Shown: positions 26,976 to 35,253 of the stretch, one piece after another
How positions within the stretch are numbered: the first letter of the stretch is position 1
Layout of the letters: every line of letters begins with the position of its first letter
Assembly: GCA_031263585.1 (NCBI GenBank)
Contig: JAISFN010000040.1
Location: 1 to 37,233, forward strand
Source of the DNA: Prevotellaceae bacterium
Lineage (GTDB): Bacteria; Bacteroidota; Bacteroidia; Bacteroidales; UBA932
Reading direction: 5' to 3'
DNA: 37,233 bases
Made by a program: the position numbers and the translations under genes
The notes under the pieces: generated by a model
Told to the model about the DNA's origin: nothing
The model's input: only the letters and a program-made list of their open reading frames with translations
Databases searched by the model: none

Positions 26976-27170
26976 ACCTTTTTCACGTTTTGTACAATTA
27001 GTGTAAAACCCGGCATTTATAACCTGTCAATCACTACCAAAAATGATGGAGATGTTACGGTAAACTTTGTAAACCACCCTGTAAATGATAATGAAACGCT
27101 TACATTTGACCTTAAACGTGATCCGATATTTAATACTTACAATTGGGAGGTAATACGTTCCACAAAATAA
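26976..27170 (+). pseudogene. C-terminal remnant of an unidentified protein gene
   Basis: 65 codons open without a start, from just after a TGA to TAA 27168-27170. They read VKPGIYNLSITTKNDGDVTV and then NETLTFDLKRDPIFNTYNWE. This looks like a beta-rich secreted-protein end, not random sequence, and a terminator-like hairpin follows. The 5' part of the gene is gone. Family not recognised. Confidence 0.4.
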
Positions 27171-27198
27171 CAGATAAAGATTAATTTTTCACTAATTC

Positions 27199-27231
27199 AA
27201 GGAGATTGTTCGTAATTCGGGCAGTCTCCTT
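27199..27231 (+). terminator. Hairpin after the gene remnant
   Basis: AAGGAGATTG (27199-27208) pairs with CAGTCTCCTT (27222-27231) over 10 bp with one U-G wobble on plus-strand RNA. The T-run after it is poor. Confidence 0.45.
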
Positions 27232-27308
27232 TATGCCATCTTCAAACCATAAAAAACAAACAAAAGATGAAACTTCAACGGAGTTTTTGTAACAATCTTT
27301 TTTTATTT

Positions 27309-27339
27309 TTTGTCGTTCCATATTAAATATTTATCTTTG
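27309..27339 (+). promoter_or_regulatory. Promoter in repeat copy 1
   Basis: TTTG (27309-27312), a 19-base spacer, and TATCTTTG (27332-27339) match the Bacteroidetes -33/-7 consensus at ideal spacing. Copy 2 keeps both boxes and the exact spacer length. Confidence 0.7.
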
Positions 27340-27345
27340 GGGATC

Positions 27346-27512
27346 AGATCTATACCAGATAAAATGCGCAATGTATGTGAAATAGTATCGGAAATGTTTG
27401 GCGGAATGGAAAATTTCGTTACACACACATCGCCTCGCGCGCGATTTAAGCATAAAACAAACATCCTTCAAGCGTTCCGGCTTAATCCAAAAACCGGAAC
27501 GCTTGTTCTTAT
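27346..27512 (+). ncRNA. Candidate small RNA, copy 1
   Basis: A transcript from the promoter at 27309-27339 would start near 27346 and end after the hairpin at 27470-27504, about 165 nt long. The segment includes a small conserved hairpin (ATCT-ATACC-AGAT). It has no conserved reading frame, and its sequence is more conserved between the two copies than the flanks. Family unknown; it could also be an untranslated leader. Confidence 0.4.
27470..27504 (+). terminator. Terminator-like hairpin, copy 1
   Basis: An 11-bp perfect stem (AAGCGTTCCGG / CCGGAACGCTT) with a 13-base loop CTTAATCCAAAAA, followed by TGTTCTTATT. Copy 2 has the same stem with wobble pairs and the reverse-complement loop. Confidence 0.65.
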
Positions 27513-27607
27513 TACATGCTCCCCCAGACGTTCCGCGCAAGTTTATCCCTTTTTGTATTCCTTGCAGAGCTTAATCTTATTAATATCAACACTTAAATTC
27601 AAAAAGA

Positions 27608-27658
27608 ATGAAAAAGTATTTATCTATTCTAATGGACAGCTGTCAGCTTGAAGGCTAA
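27608..27658 (+). other. Sixteen-codon reading frame after repeat copy 1
   Basis: MKKYLSILMDSCQLEG followed by TAA. The start resembles a signal peptide and may be the cut-off beginning of a secreted-protein gene. It is too short to claim as a gene; the rest of 27576-27762 shows nothing. Confidence 0.2.
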
Positions 27659-27762
27659 GAGCAGACCGCGAGAAATGTTAACTATATGTTAAAAAGTATA
27701 AAAAATTTCACCATACGCCAAATTATCAAAACACAATAAATAAGCTATTAATACTAAACTAT

Positions 27763-28152
27763 ATGAAACGGCTATTATTTTTTATTACATTTTCTTTTAT
27801 CCTAAACTTTGTTTATAGTCAAGATTTAACAGGAACATGGAACATTGACTCTATAAAGGTAAATGGAGTAGATGCCATTGCTAACTATAAAGATTATGTA
27901 CTTCAAGGAGTTTTTCAACAAATTGAATTTGTCGATGGGGAGAATTGTACATTATATGTAGATAATGTGAAGAAGAATGGTTCTTATATTATTGTAAATA
28001 ATGAAATTACAATTAAAACCGACAATGAGTATACTTATCAAATTGACCTGAATCAGTCACTTTTATTAAGAGCTAATTTATCGGGGACGGATTTTGCTGG
28101 AATGCCAGTGCCGTATGAAGTACAAATGTGGTTTAATAAAGAGAATAAATGA
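27763..28152 (+). CDS. Small secreted lipocalin-like protein
   Basis: 129 residues with a signal peptide (MKRLLFFITFSFILNFVYS, cleaved before Q). The mature part is beta-rich and opens DLTGTWNIDSIKVNG, the pattern of the short lipocalin-like domains common in Bacteroidetes, and ends YEVQMWFNKENK. The stop overlaps the next start (ATGA at 28149-28152), so the two genes are translationally coupled and their products may act together. It lacks a lipobox Cys, so it is probably soluble in the periplasm or exported. It is AT-rich relative to the larger gene that follows. Confidence 0.7.
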   Translation: MKRLLFFITFSFILNFVYSQDLTGTWNIDSIKVNGVDAIANYKDYVLQGVFQQIEFVDGENCTLYVDNVKKNGSYIIVNNEITIKTDNEYTYQIDLNQSLLLRANLSGTDFAGMPVPYEVQMWFNKENK

Positions 28153-31100
28153 AAAAACTATTCTTTTTAATTTCTTTAATTATTCCATTTTTGGGCTTAG
28201 CTCAAAATAACTTAATCCCCGATACGGAAAACTGTAGCAGCGCCGGCGCTGAATTTGCATTTACCATTCGGAACGCATGGAACTCAAATACCGGCAAAAA
28301 GCTTGATGCCCGGCATGTGCCCATAATAGGAGATATTGATGGAGACGGTAATGTTGAAGTTTTCGCAGCAGATGGTTATGCCGGAGATGGTGGAAACCTA
28401 TTTGTATTTGGTGGGAAAACTGGCAAGAAAATAGGAGTAATAAAGTGCCCGGGAATAGCCAAAGAGTCAGCAAATTATACTAATGGAACTGCAATATTTA
28501 GGCGAGGCTCCACAGGTAACGGCTCAGTATTTATTGCAGGTTATAATAATGTAATTTATCTTTATGAGGTATCGTACCGTGATAGCGATACAATTATTTT
28601 TACAAAAGTATGGGAACGCTCGTTGGCTGTCTCAAAAACCGTTCCTATGGCTGCCGATTTGGATGGGGATGGAAAAATCGAAATTGTTACGGGTCAATAT
28701 ATCATTGATGCGGATACAGGAACTACTTTGGCAACTTTGCCGTATAAAGGCTTAGCTCTAACTTTTGGCGTATCATTCCCCTTAATTGCAGAGTTGGATA
28801 CTGACGGACATCCTGAGGTTATTGTCGGAACGCATGTTTATAAATATTCGGCAGGAACGCTTAGTTTTTGGACCTGTATGCCCGGATTTACTCAAGCAAG
28901 CGGACAAGATGGCTGTAACATTGCAGCCGATATAAATCAAGACGGTGTTATGGATTTGGTTTACCAAAGCCCGGGTTCAGGCTCAGGATATATCAGGGTT
29001 TGGACTCCATCTACCGGACAAAACTTAGGAGATGTGGCAACGAGCTTACCTGGGCATGCCCGATCATATCATTTTGTAGGAGATATTGACGGAGCAGTTG
29101 AAGTTGATGGTAAAAAATATCCCGAAATTTGCGTAAATACAGTAGGGGTATTGTATGCATACAAGTATAACGGCTCTACGTTCTCTCAGAAATGGAGCAT
29201 GAACCATTCTGATGTGTCGGGAGGAACTGCTTTAACTTTATTCGATTTTAATAATGACGGAGTGGTTGAGTTAGTATACCGCGACCAAACCCATTTACAT
29301 ATTTTTGATGGCAGCGGCAACGCTCCTGTTCCTGCAACAACCGCTATTGCATGCGGTTCTGCAACTATTGTTGAAACGCCGGTTGTTGCCGATGTTACAG
29401 GCGACGGCAGCGCTAACATTATTGTAATGGGAGATCCGGCAGGAACTAATAATGCTGTTTATGGCGAGGTAATGGTATTCGAAGGTAAAGACTCAAAATG
29501 GGCTTCATGTCCTAATGTTTGGAACCAGAATTTATACAGTCCGTTATTAATTAATACCGACTTAACTGTGCCAACAACAGTATTGCCTGCGAATGTTACT
29601 TTTACCCGCCCGGACGCTTCCAAAGTGCAATTTTATAACGGGGGCCCTATGCAGGCGCCTTATGTGAGTAGTTCTACTTATTTACCTATTGATTTAGCTC
29701 CGGATATTTTTATTGTTAGCGGTACTTTAACTATTCTGTCGAATACCTCTATCCGATTGGATATAGTTTATAGCAACCAGGGTAAAGCTGTAGCAGCCGC
29801 TAATATGCCGATACAATATTACCAAAACTTTATAGCTACAGCCAATGTTATTGATACAGATGTATTGGGAGTTGATTTATACCCCGGTCAAACGCATACA
29901 ATAAGTAAAGTTATTACAGGGCTGAGCAACCCTATGCCAACCCAGTTCTATGTACGCGTAATGGACGACGGTTCGGGAACTTTTCCTCCTGCGGGAGCAT
30001 GGAGCGACTGTAACCTTACAAATAACACCAAATCATTCGGAACAATAGAGTTATTTAAAACAGTAAATTCACAAAATGCCTGTGTCGACGGGACAAGTAT
30101 ATTTACCATCAGATTGATAAATAATACCGACATAACAAGTTCGCCTGTAACTTATACCAATATAGTATTGACAGATAGTCTTGGTTCGGGTTGGAACTTC
30201 GTATCGGCATCACCGGTAAATGGCACAGTAGGAAATTACAGTAATGCTACCCGTAAAATAGAGTGGAAAGTGCCTTCCTTAGCTCCGGGAGCTACTGCCA
30301 TATTGCTGATAACCGCAAAATCAACAACTGCGGGTTCTATCCGTAACACGGTTTGGATAGAAGAAATAAATGGAACGGTATTAGGACGCGAGGCAATTGA
30401 AGCTTATGTAATTGTTGCGGCAGAACAAGCTCCGGCAGCGGCAACTATATCTCCTGCTAACCCTGCAATTTGCGCTTCGGGTTATGTAACATTAACTGCC
30501 TCGGTAGCGGGTGCAACTTCCTACCAGTGGTATAAAGATAATGTAGAGATATCGGGTGCAACAAGCCAATCGTACAATGCAACTTTAGCCGGCAATTATA
30601 CAGTTACCTACTATAACGGAACTTGTGTGTCGCAAATGAGTAATGCGGTTACAGTTTATGTAAACTCGCACGCAACAATATCGCAGTTAACAGTCCCGAT
30701 ATTAAATACTACTATTTGCAGCGGAAGTACAGCTACCTTCACTGCCAGCAGTATTGGTGTATTCAATCCGGTGTACAAATGGTATACAAGCCAAACTGAT
30801 CTTACTGCTTTTCATATAGGGGCAAGTTATACAACCCCGGCTTTAACAAGCGCTACAAGTTATTATGTAAGCGTATTGGGTGATAATTATTGTGAAAATG
30901 AAGTAAATAATCGCTGTCAGGTAACTGTAAGCATACAGCCTAACGCATCGGCAACTAATATTGTAGTAGCAGATGCAACCATTTGTTCCGGTGAAACAGC
31001 TATTTTAACAGCTACTGCCCCATTAGTTACAAGCCCCGTATTCAACTGGTACAGCAGCCAAACGGCAATTACGCCTATTTATACCGGAGCCAGTTATAAC

Positions 31101-32630
31101 GTTGCACCAACGGTAATTACAACATATTATGTGGGAGTTTTGGGTACAAATTATTGCGAAAATGCTACAGGTACACGCCAAGAGCTTACAGTTACAGTAA
31201 ATACTTTACCTGCTACGCCTACTACTGCGAGTGCGAACAATGTTTGTTTAAATCAAACAGCAGCTATATCTATTTCGGGTAGTGGAAATGGAACAACTTA
31301 TAATGTATATACTGTTGCCACCGGGGGCACACCAGTAACCAGTGGAACTGGTAATGGCGGAACAATTAACATTAGTTTGGGCGCTATGATAACTACCGGA
31401 ACAAAACCATACTATATTGAAGCAGTGAATACCAATGCTTGTGCATCCTCGTCACGCCAAACAGTTAGCTTTGAGGTAAATGCATTGCCATCATTACCTT
31501 TAACTGACGATGTATCTGCACCTTCAGTATGTTTAACCGATAATGTAAACATAAGCATAGCCAATAGTGTTAGCGGTAACACTTATAAAGTGTATACTGC
31601 GGCTACTGGCGGAGCGGCCATTATTACCGCATCGGGTAATGGCGGAACAATAAGCCTTAATGTAGGCGCGTTATCTTCATCTCCAAGCAATTATTATATT
31701 GAGGTTGAAAACAGTAATAATTGTACATCGGGTAGTCGTTTACAAGTAACAGTTACAGCTTTAAGCGGCGTTATTCCTGGAGTAATAGCGTCAAGCGTTA
31801 CTAAAGTTTGTTATAATAACTCGCCGGGTACTTTAACGTCGATAAGCTTACCAACCGGAGGTGATGGCGCTTATTCTTACCAATGGCAGCGTAGCGCGGA
31901 CGGTATCACTTGGCTTAATATCGGAGAAGCAACTGGAACAACTTATACTGTGCCTGTATTGACCGAGACGGCTTATTTCCGCAGGCAAGAAATAAGTTCA
32001 TGCGGAACTGTAACAAGTAATGTTATCAAAATAGATATTCAAGAATCGGTTTATGTATATCCTGATATTCGTATTCGGGCTTGTTCTCAAAACACTATAA
32101 ATCTCACAAAATATGTTGATAGTGTCGACTTCGGCACAATTGTATGGACTCCGGCAGCCTCATTTAATAACGGAGGAAATAATGACGGAACATTAGTTGA
32201 TGCTACTCTATTAAGTCCAGATCAAACATATGTTTACAAATATAGTGTAACAAATACTTGTACAACAGCTGGTGGCACATTGTACCTTACAGTTGTGAAG
32301 AATAACAACGTAACCATAAATACAGCGGAAGTTACAATTTGTAAAGACTTGGCTTCGTCAATTCAGCTTAACCACATTTTCGGTATAGAAACGGAAGGTA
32401 CATGGACTTGTACTCCTGTAAAAGCCAATGATTACTTAACTATAAGGACAACAGTGCCGTTTACCGGAGCTGCTATATTCGATGGCTTATCAGCATGGGG
32501 TGATGTAGCTATCCCATTTACAGGTGCAAATAAGGAGATTGAAGTAATCTTTACGCCTAATGCCGGAAGTTGTTTAAGTGGCGAAACATATAAAGTGAAG
32601 ATAATTTTAACCGAAGATATTACAAATTAG
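28149..32630 (+). CDS. Large secreted FG-GAP and Ig-like repeat protein
   Basis: 1493 residues with signal peptide MKKLFFLISLIIPFLGLA. Residues ~55-440 contain at least six FG-GAP/VCBS-type calcium-loop repeats (DIDGDGN at 62-68, then DLDGDGK, DINQDG, DFNNDG and others), suggesting a beta-propeller. A CARDB-like and a DUF11-like domain (VLTDSLGSGWNFVSASPVNG) follow. Then come five or more Ig-like/PKD-like repeats starting ICSGSTA, ICSGETA or VCLNQTA with YKWYTSQ or FNWYSSQ cores. The architecture is that of surface adhesins and gliding-type proteins. The end (CLSGETYKVKIILTEDITN) shows neither a recognisable type IX sorting domain nor a CHU_C domain, so surface delivery is uncertain. It is coupled to the lipocalin-like gene and flanked by direct repeats. 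Confidence 0.85.
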   Translation: MKKLFFLISLIIPFLGLAQNNLIPDTENCSSAGAEFAFTIRNAWNSNTGKKLDARHVPIIGDIDGDGNVEVFAADGYAGDGGNLFVFGGKTGKKIGVIKCPGIAKESANYTNGTAIFRRGSTGNGSVFIAGYNNVIYLYEVSYRDSDTIIFTKVWERSLAVSKTVPMAADLDGDGKIEIVTGQYIIDADTGTTLATLPYKGLALTFGVSFPLIAELDTDGHPEVIVGTHVYKYSAGTLSFWTCMPGFTQASGQDGCNIAADINQDGVMDLVYQSPGSGSGYIRVWTPSTGQNLGDVATSLPGHARSYHFVGDIDGAVEVDGKKYPEICVNTVGVLYAYKYNGSTFSQKWSMNHSDVSGGTALTLFDFNNDGVVELVYRDQTHLHIFDGSGNAPVPATTAIACGSATIVETPVVADVTGDGSANIIVMGDPAGTNNAVYGEVMVFEGKDSKWASCPNVWNQNLYSPLLINTDLTVPTTVLPANVTFTRPDASKVQFYNGGPMQAPYVSSSTYLPIDLAPDIFIVSGTLTILSNTSIRLDIVYSNQGKAVAAANMPIQYYQNFIATANVIDTDVLGVDLYPGQTHTISKVITGLSNPMPTQFYVRVMDDGSGTFPPAGAWSDCNLTNNTKSFGTIELFKTVNSQNACVDGTSIFTIRLINNTDITSSPVTYTNIVLTDSLGSGWNFVSASPVNGTVGNYSNATRKIEWKVPSLAPGATAILLITAKSTTAGSIRNTVWIEEINGTVLGREAIEAYVIVAAEQAPAAATISPANPAICASGYVTLTASVAGATSYQWYKDNVEISGATSQSYNATLAGNYTVTYYNGTCVSQMSNAVTVYVNSHATISQLTVPILNTTICSGSTATFTASSIGVFNPVYKWYTSQTDLTAFHIGASYTTPALTSATSYYVSVLGDNYCENEVNNRCQVTVSIQPNASATNIVVADATICSGETAILTATAPLVTSPVFNWYSSQTAITPIYTGASYNVAPTVITTYYVGVLGTNYCENATGTRQELTVTVNTLPATPTTASANNVCLNQTAAISISGSGNGTTYNVYTVATGGTPVTSGTGNGGTINISLGAMITTGTKPYYIEAVNTNACASSSRQTVSFEVNALPSLPLTDDVSAPSVCLTDNVNISIANSVSGNTYKVYTAATGGAAIITASGNGGTISLNVGALSSSPSNYYIEVENSNNCTSGSRLQVTVTALSGVIPGVIASSVTKVCYNNSPGTLTSISLPTGGDGAYSYQWQRSADGITWLNIGEATGTTYTVPVLTETAYFRRQEISSCGTVTSNVIKIDIQESVYVYPDIRIRACSQNTINLTKYVDSVDFGTIVWTPAASFNNGGNNDGTLVDATLLSPDQTYVYKYSVTNTCTTAGGTLYLTVVKNNNVTINTAEVTICKDLASSIQLNHIFGIETEGTWTCTPVKANDYLTIRTTVPFTGAAIFDGLSAWGDVAIPFTGANKEIEVIFTPNAGSCLSGETYKVKIILTEDITN

Positions 32631-32729
32631 TTTATTGTCTATAGAAAACTATGTAAGACGCTCTTTTTATGACTAATAACAATGGGCAAAATAGAAGGGA
32701 TTAGGTTTTCATAACAATCTTTTTTATTG

Positions 32730-32760
32730 TTTGTCGTTCCATATTAAATATTTATCTTTG
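32730..32760 (+). promoter_or_regulatory. Promoter in repeat copy 2
   Basis: TTTG (32730-32733), 19 bases, TATCTTTG (32753-32760), the same boxes and spacing as copy 1. Confidence 0.7.
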
Positions 32761-32766
32761 GAAATC

Positions 32767-32932
32767 AAATCTATACCAGATAAAATGCGCAATGTATGTG
32801 AAATAGTATCGGAAATGTTTGGCGGAATGGAAAATTTCGTCACACACATCGCCTCGCGCGTAATTTAAGCATAAAACAAACACCCTTCAAGCGTTTTGGT
32901 TTTTGGATTAAGTCGGAATGCTTGTTTTTTAT
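32767..32932 (+). ncRNA. Candidate small RNA, copy 2
   Basis: Predicted from the promoter at 32730-32760 to the hairpin at 32889-32923 and its T-run, about 165 nt as in copy 1. Differences in the hairpin stem are G-U wobbles on plus-strand RNA, which supports transcription of this strand. Confidence 0.4.
32889..32923 (+). terminator. Terminator-like hairpin, copy 2
   Basis: AAGCGTTTTGG pairs with TCGGAATGCTT over 11 bp using four G-U pairs. The 13-base loop is TTTTTGGATTAAG, the reverse complement of the copy 1 loop. A run GTTTTTTAT follows, giving a better terminator than copy 1. Confidence 0.65.
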
Positions 32933-33115
32933 CTATCCCTGCGATATTCCGCATGGAGTTTACCCATTTTGTGTTTCTTGAAGAGCTTAATGTTACACAA
33001 AGTGCGCATTGAACTAAATTATAATCAATTAATTTAATAATTAAAAATGGGGGCGTAAATTAAACTATGTCAGCTTATATTTTATTTCAATTCTCGGCTC
33101 TGTTTTTTCAATGGT

Positions 33116-33283
33116 TTAAAGTTTCACCATCCCATTTTCTGGTAAAATTTTCATCTTAGTACTGAATTGAACAATCTCCCCGTTAACGATAGTTCTCTCC
33201 ATAACAGCACATTCGCCATCTTTTGTTTTTTGATCTTTTCTTAGATAAACTAAAATCGAAAAGGAGTTAATTTTTGCTTCCAT
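33116..33283 (-). pseudogene. N-terminal stub of a tyrosine recombinase (integrase)
   Basis: 55 codons from ATG 33283 to TAA 33116-33118 read MEAKINSFSILVYLRKDQKT, then KDGECAVMERTIVNGEIVQF and STKMKILPENGMVKL. The pattern of a short beta-strand, a Lys-rich turn, I.VNG..V.FSTK is the arm-type DNA-binding domain that starts Bacteroidetes integrases. The core-binding and catalytic (R..HxxR..Y) domains are absent. TAATTTTG at 33302-33309 (minus) could be its -7 element. It lies about 210 bases from the 3' end of tRNA-Pro. Confidence 0.6.
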
Positions 33284-33494
33284 AATCCCTTTTTTCTGTT
33301 ACAAAATTAGATTGAATTAGTGAAACAAATACAGGCAAAATATCTATTTTGGAGAAAAATGTTTTAGGTATTTTTAGAAGTCGGTTTCTGGCCGAAATTT
33401 GTCATTTTTTATCCAACCTGTCAAAAAATTACATAAACTTTTGAATTTATGGAATTTATCCGATTATGTCGCTCTGATGTCCAACTTTAACAAG

Positions 33495-33568
33495 TCGGGG
33501 TACCAGGACTCGAACCTGGGACCCCCTGCTCCCAAAGCAGGTGCGCTAGCCAACTGCGCCACACCCCG
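33495..33568 (-). tRNA. tRNA-Pro (anticodon TGG)
   Basis: 74 bases on the minus strand, folding as a standard cloverleaf. Acceptor stem CGGGGTG / TACCCCG with one G-T pair and discriminator A; D-arm GCGC-AGTTGGCTA-GCGC; anticodon stem CCTGC / GCAGG with loop TTTGGGA, giving anticodon TGG; T-arm CCAGG-TTCGAGT-CCTGG. CCA is not encoded. An integrase stub lies downstream of its 3' end. Confidence 0.97.
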
Positions 33569-33758
33569 AAAACTCAATTTTATTAGCCGATTTATTAAAA
33601 TCGGGGACAAATATAGGTTGATTTTATTTATTTACCAAAACTATTTTTAGTATTCAAAGTATGTGGTAAAACAATATATAGTGTAGTGTCTTGAATTTGA
33701 AAAGCCAAATATAAAAAAGAATACCAAGGCTTTTACATTGTTTAGGTTGTTACAAAAG

Positions 33759-34481
33759 TTAATAATTCCCTAAATGGGGAATTATTTTAAAGTCAAGCAT
33801 GTTTACCTCATACAGAGAAGACTGTTCTTTCCCTATGTTTAATAATGCTTTTATCGTTTTCCCAGCTATTGCTCCTCCTATAATGTTCGAAATGAAACTA
33901 AAATAAGCTTGCTCGTTATCATATGGGTGTAAGTGTTGAAAAAGGCTGGTTACAGTCTCTTTATATTTCTCTTTGTTATTACCGCAGTATATACCATATG
34001 CACCTTTCCAGTCAATTCCAAAACCTCCTGCCAAATAAAAACCTTTTTTATCCGCCAAATCAATCAGATTCAAAGCAAGTTGATTGCTTTGTAAAATTTC
34101 AATCACAACTTTTGCATTACCAATCAGCCGGTCGACATTGTCAGATGTCATTACCGTATTTAACACGGTAACATTCTTATTCAATCCGTCAATATTATTT
34201 TGCCGGGCAGCTAGCGTCCGCAATTTTCCATAATCATTCATTCCAAACAATGTTTGCGAAGGTAACATATCCTCATTCACCGTTCTATTATCAATAATCT
34301 TTATACGTCCTATCCCGGCAGCAAGCAAACAACGCAAAACAGCTATCCCAATGCCATCCATCCCGTTAATAATTACTTCCGAATACTTAAGCTTTTCTTG
34401 TCCTTCAATGCCTGGTTCCAGCGCTTTAATCTGTCTCGAAAATTGTTTCAATTCACCAGGGGATAGTATACTTGGCTTCAT
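33759..34481 (-). CDS. ThiF/E1-like protein, degenerate (paralogue 1)
   Basis: 240 residues with the E1-like (ThiF/MoeB/HesA) Rossmann layout: helix FSRQIKALEPGIEGQEKL, then nucleotide loop GMDGIG (40-45; the family usually has GxGGxG), LRCLLAAGIGRIKIIDNRTV, and LPSQTLFG where active members have NLxRQ. The inner Asp of the ATP site (DxxDN in MoeB) is replaced by IEILQSN, and neither the zinc CxxC pairs nor a catalytic Cys are visible. It probably binds a nucleotide or partner without adenylating it (inference). Its ATG overlaps the stop of the upstream paralogue by four bases, so the genes are coupled. It ends a TlpA-ThiF operon. Confidence 0.75.
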   Translation of the reverse strand: MKPSILSPGELKQFSRQIKALEPGIEGQEKLKYSEVIINGMDGIGIAVLRCLLAAGIGRIKIIDNRTVNEDMLPSQTLFGMNDYGKLRTLAARQNNIDGLNKNVTVLNTVMTSDNVDRLIGNAKVVIEILQSNQLALNLIDLADKKGFYLAGGFGIDWKGAYGIYCGNNKEKYKETVTSLFQHLHPYDNEQAYFSFISNIIGGAIAGKTIKALLNIGKEQSSLYEVNMLDFKIIPHLGNY

Positions 34482-35209
34482 AATAATTTATTTAGACTAA
34501 AATTAATTGTTTCTATTTCATATAATTCAGAGTCCTTATGATACATGCCCAGTAACAACTTGATTACATTGCATGCCATAATTCCGCCAATAAAACTACT
34601 GACTGAGCTAAAACAAAACGGTAACCCGTAATAATCATTGGATATCTTGAAATTAATATTATTAATCATTTCCCTGAATTCTTTTTTCCTATTGTCCGAG
34701 TATAAGCCGAATGCACCTTTCTTGACCATACAAAAGGCGCTAAATACGTCAATATTCTGCTCATCGGCATAATCCATCATTTCGCTACTTAACATACTTC
34801 GGTGGAGCGTTTCAACCAAAATTTTCGATTTCCCCATTAAAACATCAGTATTGTTTTTATGGAATTTTGTACTATACAAATTAATTGACTGGTCATTAAC
34901 TCCTCCAAATTTTTTCTCGCGGGCAGCAATACTACGCATTTTCCCGACATCACCTACTCCAAACAATGTTTGTTCGGGGAGCCAATCTTCCGTAATAAAG
35001 CCGCTATCAATAATGCGTACACGGCCAACCCCGGTAGCAAGTAAACAACGCATAACGGTTACTCCAATACCATCAAGTCCGCATATGGTAACTTCAGATT
35101 GTTTAAGTATCTCCTGCCCTTCCAAACCGATTTCGGTAAGAGATATTTGATGCGCAAAGCGGCGCATTTCGGATGGTGTAAGTGTTAAATTCATTCGTTT
35201 GTTAATCAT
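34478..35209 (-). CDS. ThiF/E1-like protein, degenerate (paralogue 2)
   Basis: 243 residues, co-linear with paralogue 1 through its whole length: FAHQISLTEIGLEGQEIL, nucleotide loop GLDGIG, RCLLATGVGRVRIIDSGFIT, LPEQTLFGVGDVGKMR, and a C-terminal ELYEIETINFSLNKLL. As in paralogue 1 the catalytic Asp region reads VETLHRS and the R of NLxRQ is missing. No CxxC zinc site. A methionine at residue 6 is an alternative start. It shares a 4-base ATGA overlap with paralogue 1 and lies 44 bases after the dead paralogue 3. Confidence 0.75.
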   Translation of the reverse strand: MINKRMNLTLTPSEMRRFAHQISLTEIGLEGQEILKQSEVTICGLDGIGVTVMRCLLATGVGRVRIIDSGFITEDWLPEQTLFGVGDVGKMRSIAAREKKFGGVNDQSINLYSTKFHKNNTDVLMGKSKILVETLHRSMLSSEMMDYADEQNIDVFSAFCMVKKGAFGLYSDNRKKEFREMINNINFKISNDYYGLPFCFSSVSSFIGGIMACNVIKLLLGMYHKDSELYEIETINFSLNKLL

Positions 35210-35253
35210 TTATTCCGCGATCACAAAATCCGGGATTTTTATATGTAATTTTA

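Larger units (their letters stand above)
26423..27289. other. Long gap with operon promoter, gene remnant and hairpin
   Basis: Besides the minus-strand promoter at 26565-26595 the region holds a plus-strand TAATTTTG at 26574-26581 and a gene remnant at 26976-27170 followed by a hairpin. No intact gene is seen; 26600-26970 is AT-rich and featureless to me. Confidence 0.5.
27290..27575 (+). repeat. ~285-bp direct repeat, copy 1
   Basis: From TAACAATCTTTTTT to GAGCTTAAT this segment is repeated in the same orientation at 32712-32991. The ~110 bases after the promoter are almost identical and the distal part has diverged. Small indels (for example two bases in the ACACAC tract) break any reading frame, so it is not protein-coding. 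It carries its own promoter and terminator-like hairpin. Confidence 0.85.
32712..32991 (+). repeat. ~280-bp direct repeat, copy 2
   Basis: Same orientation as 27290-27575. It starts TAACAATCTTTTTT and ends GAGCTTAAT. Promoter boxes and the segment from ATCTATACCAGAT through GGCGGAATGGAAAATTTCGT are conserved; the distal third is diverged. It lies 82 bases after the large secreted protein. Confidence 0.85.

Noticed and set aside
27310-27651. 113-codon frame across repeat copy 1
   Set aside because: Copy 2 carries indels that break the frame, while promoter and hairpin are conserved, so it is not coding.
33399-33650. 83-codon plus-strand frame containing YQDSNLGPPAPKAGALANC
   Set aside because: It is the antisense of the tRNA-Pro gene; this peptide is a known annotation artefact of tRNA genes.
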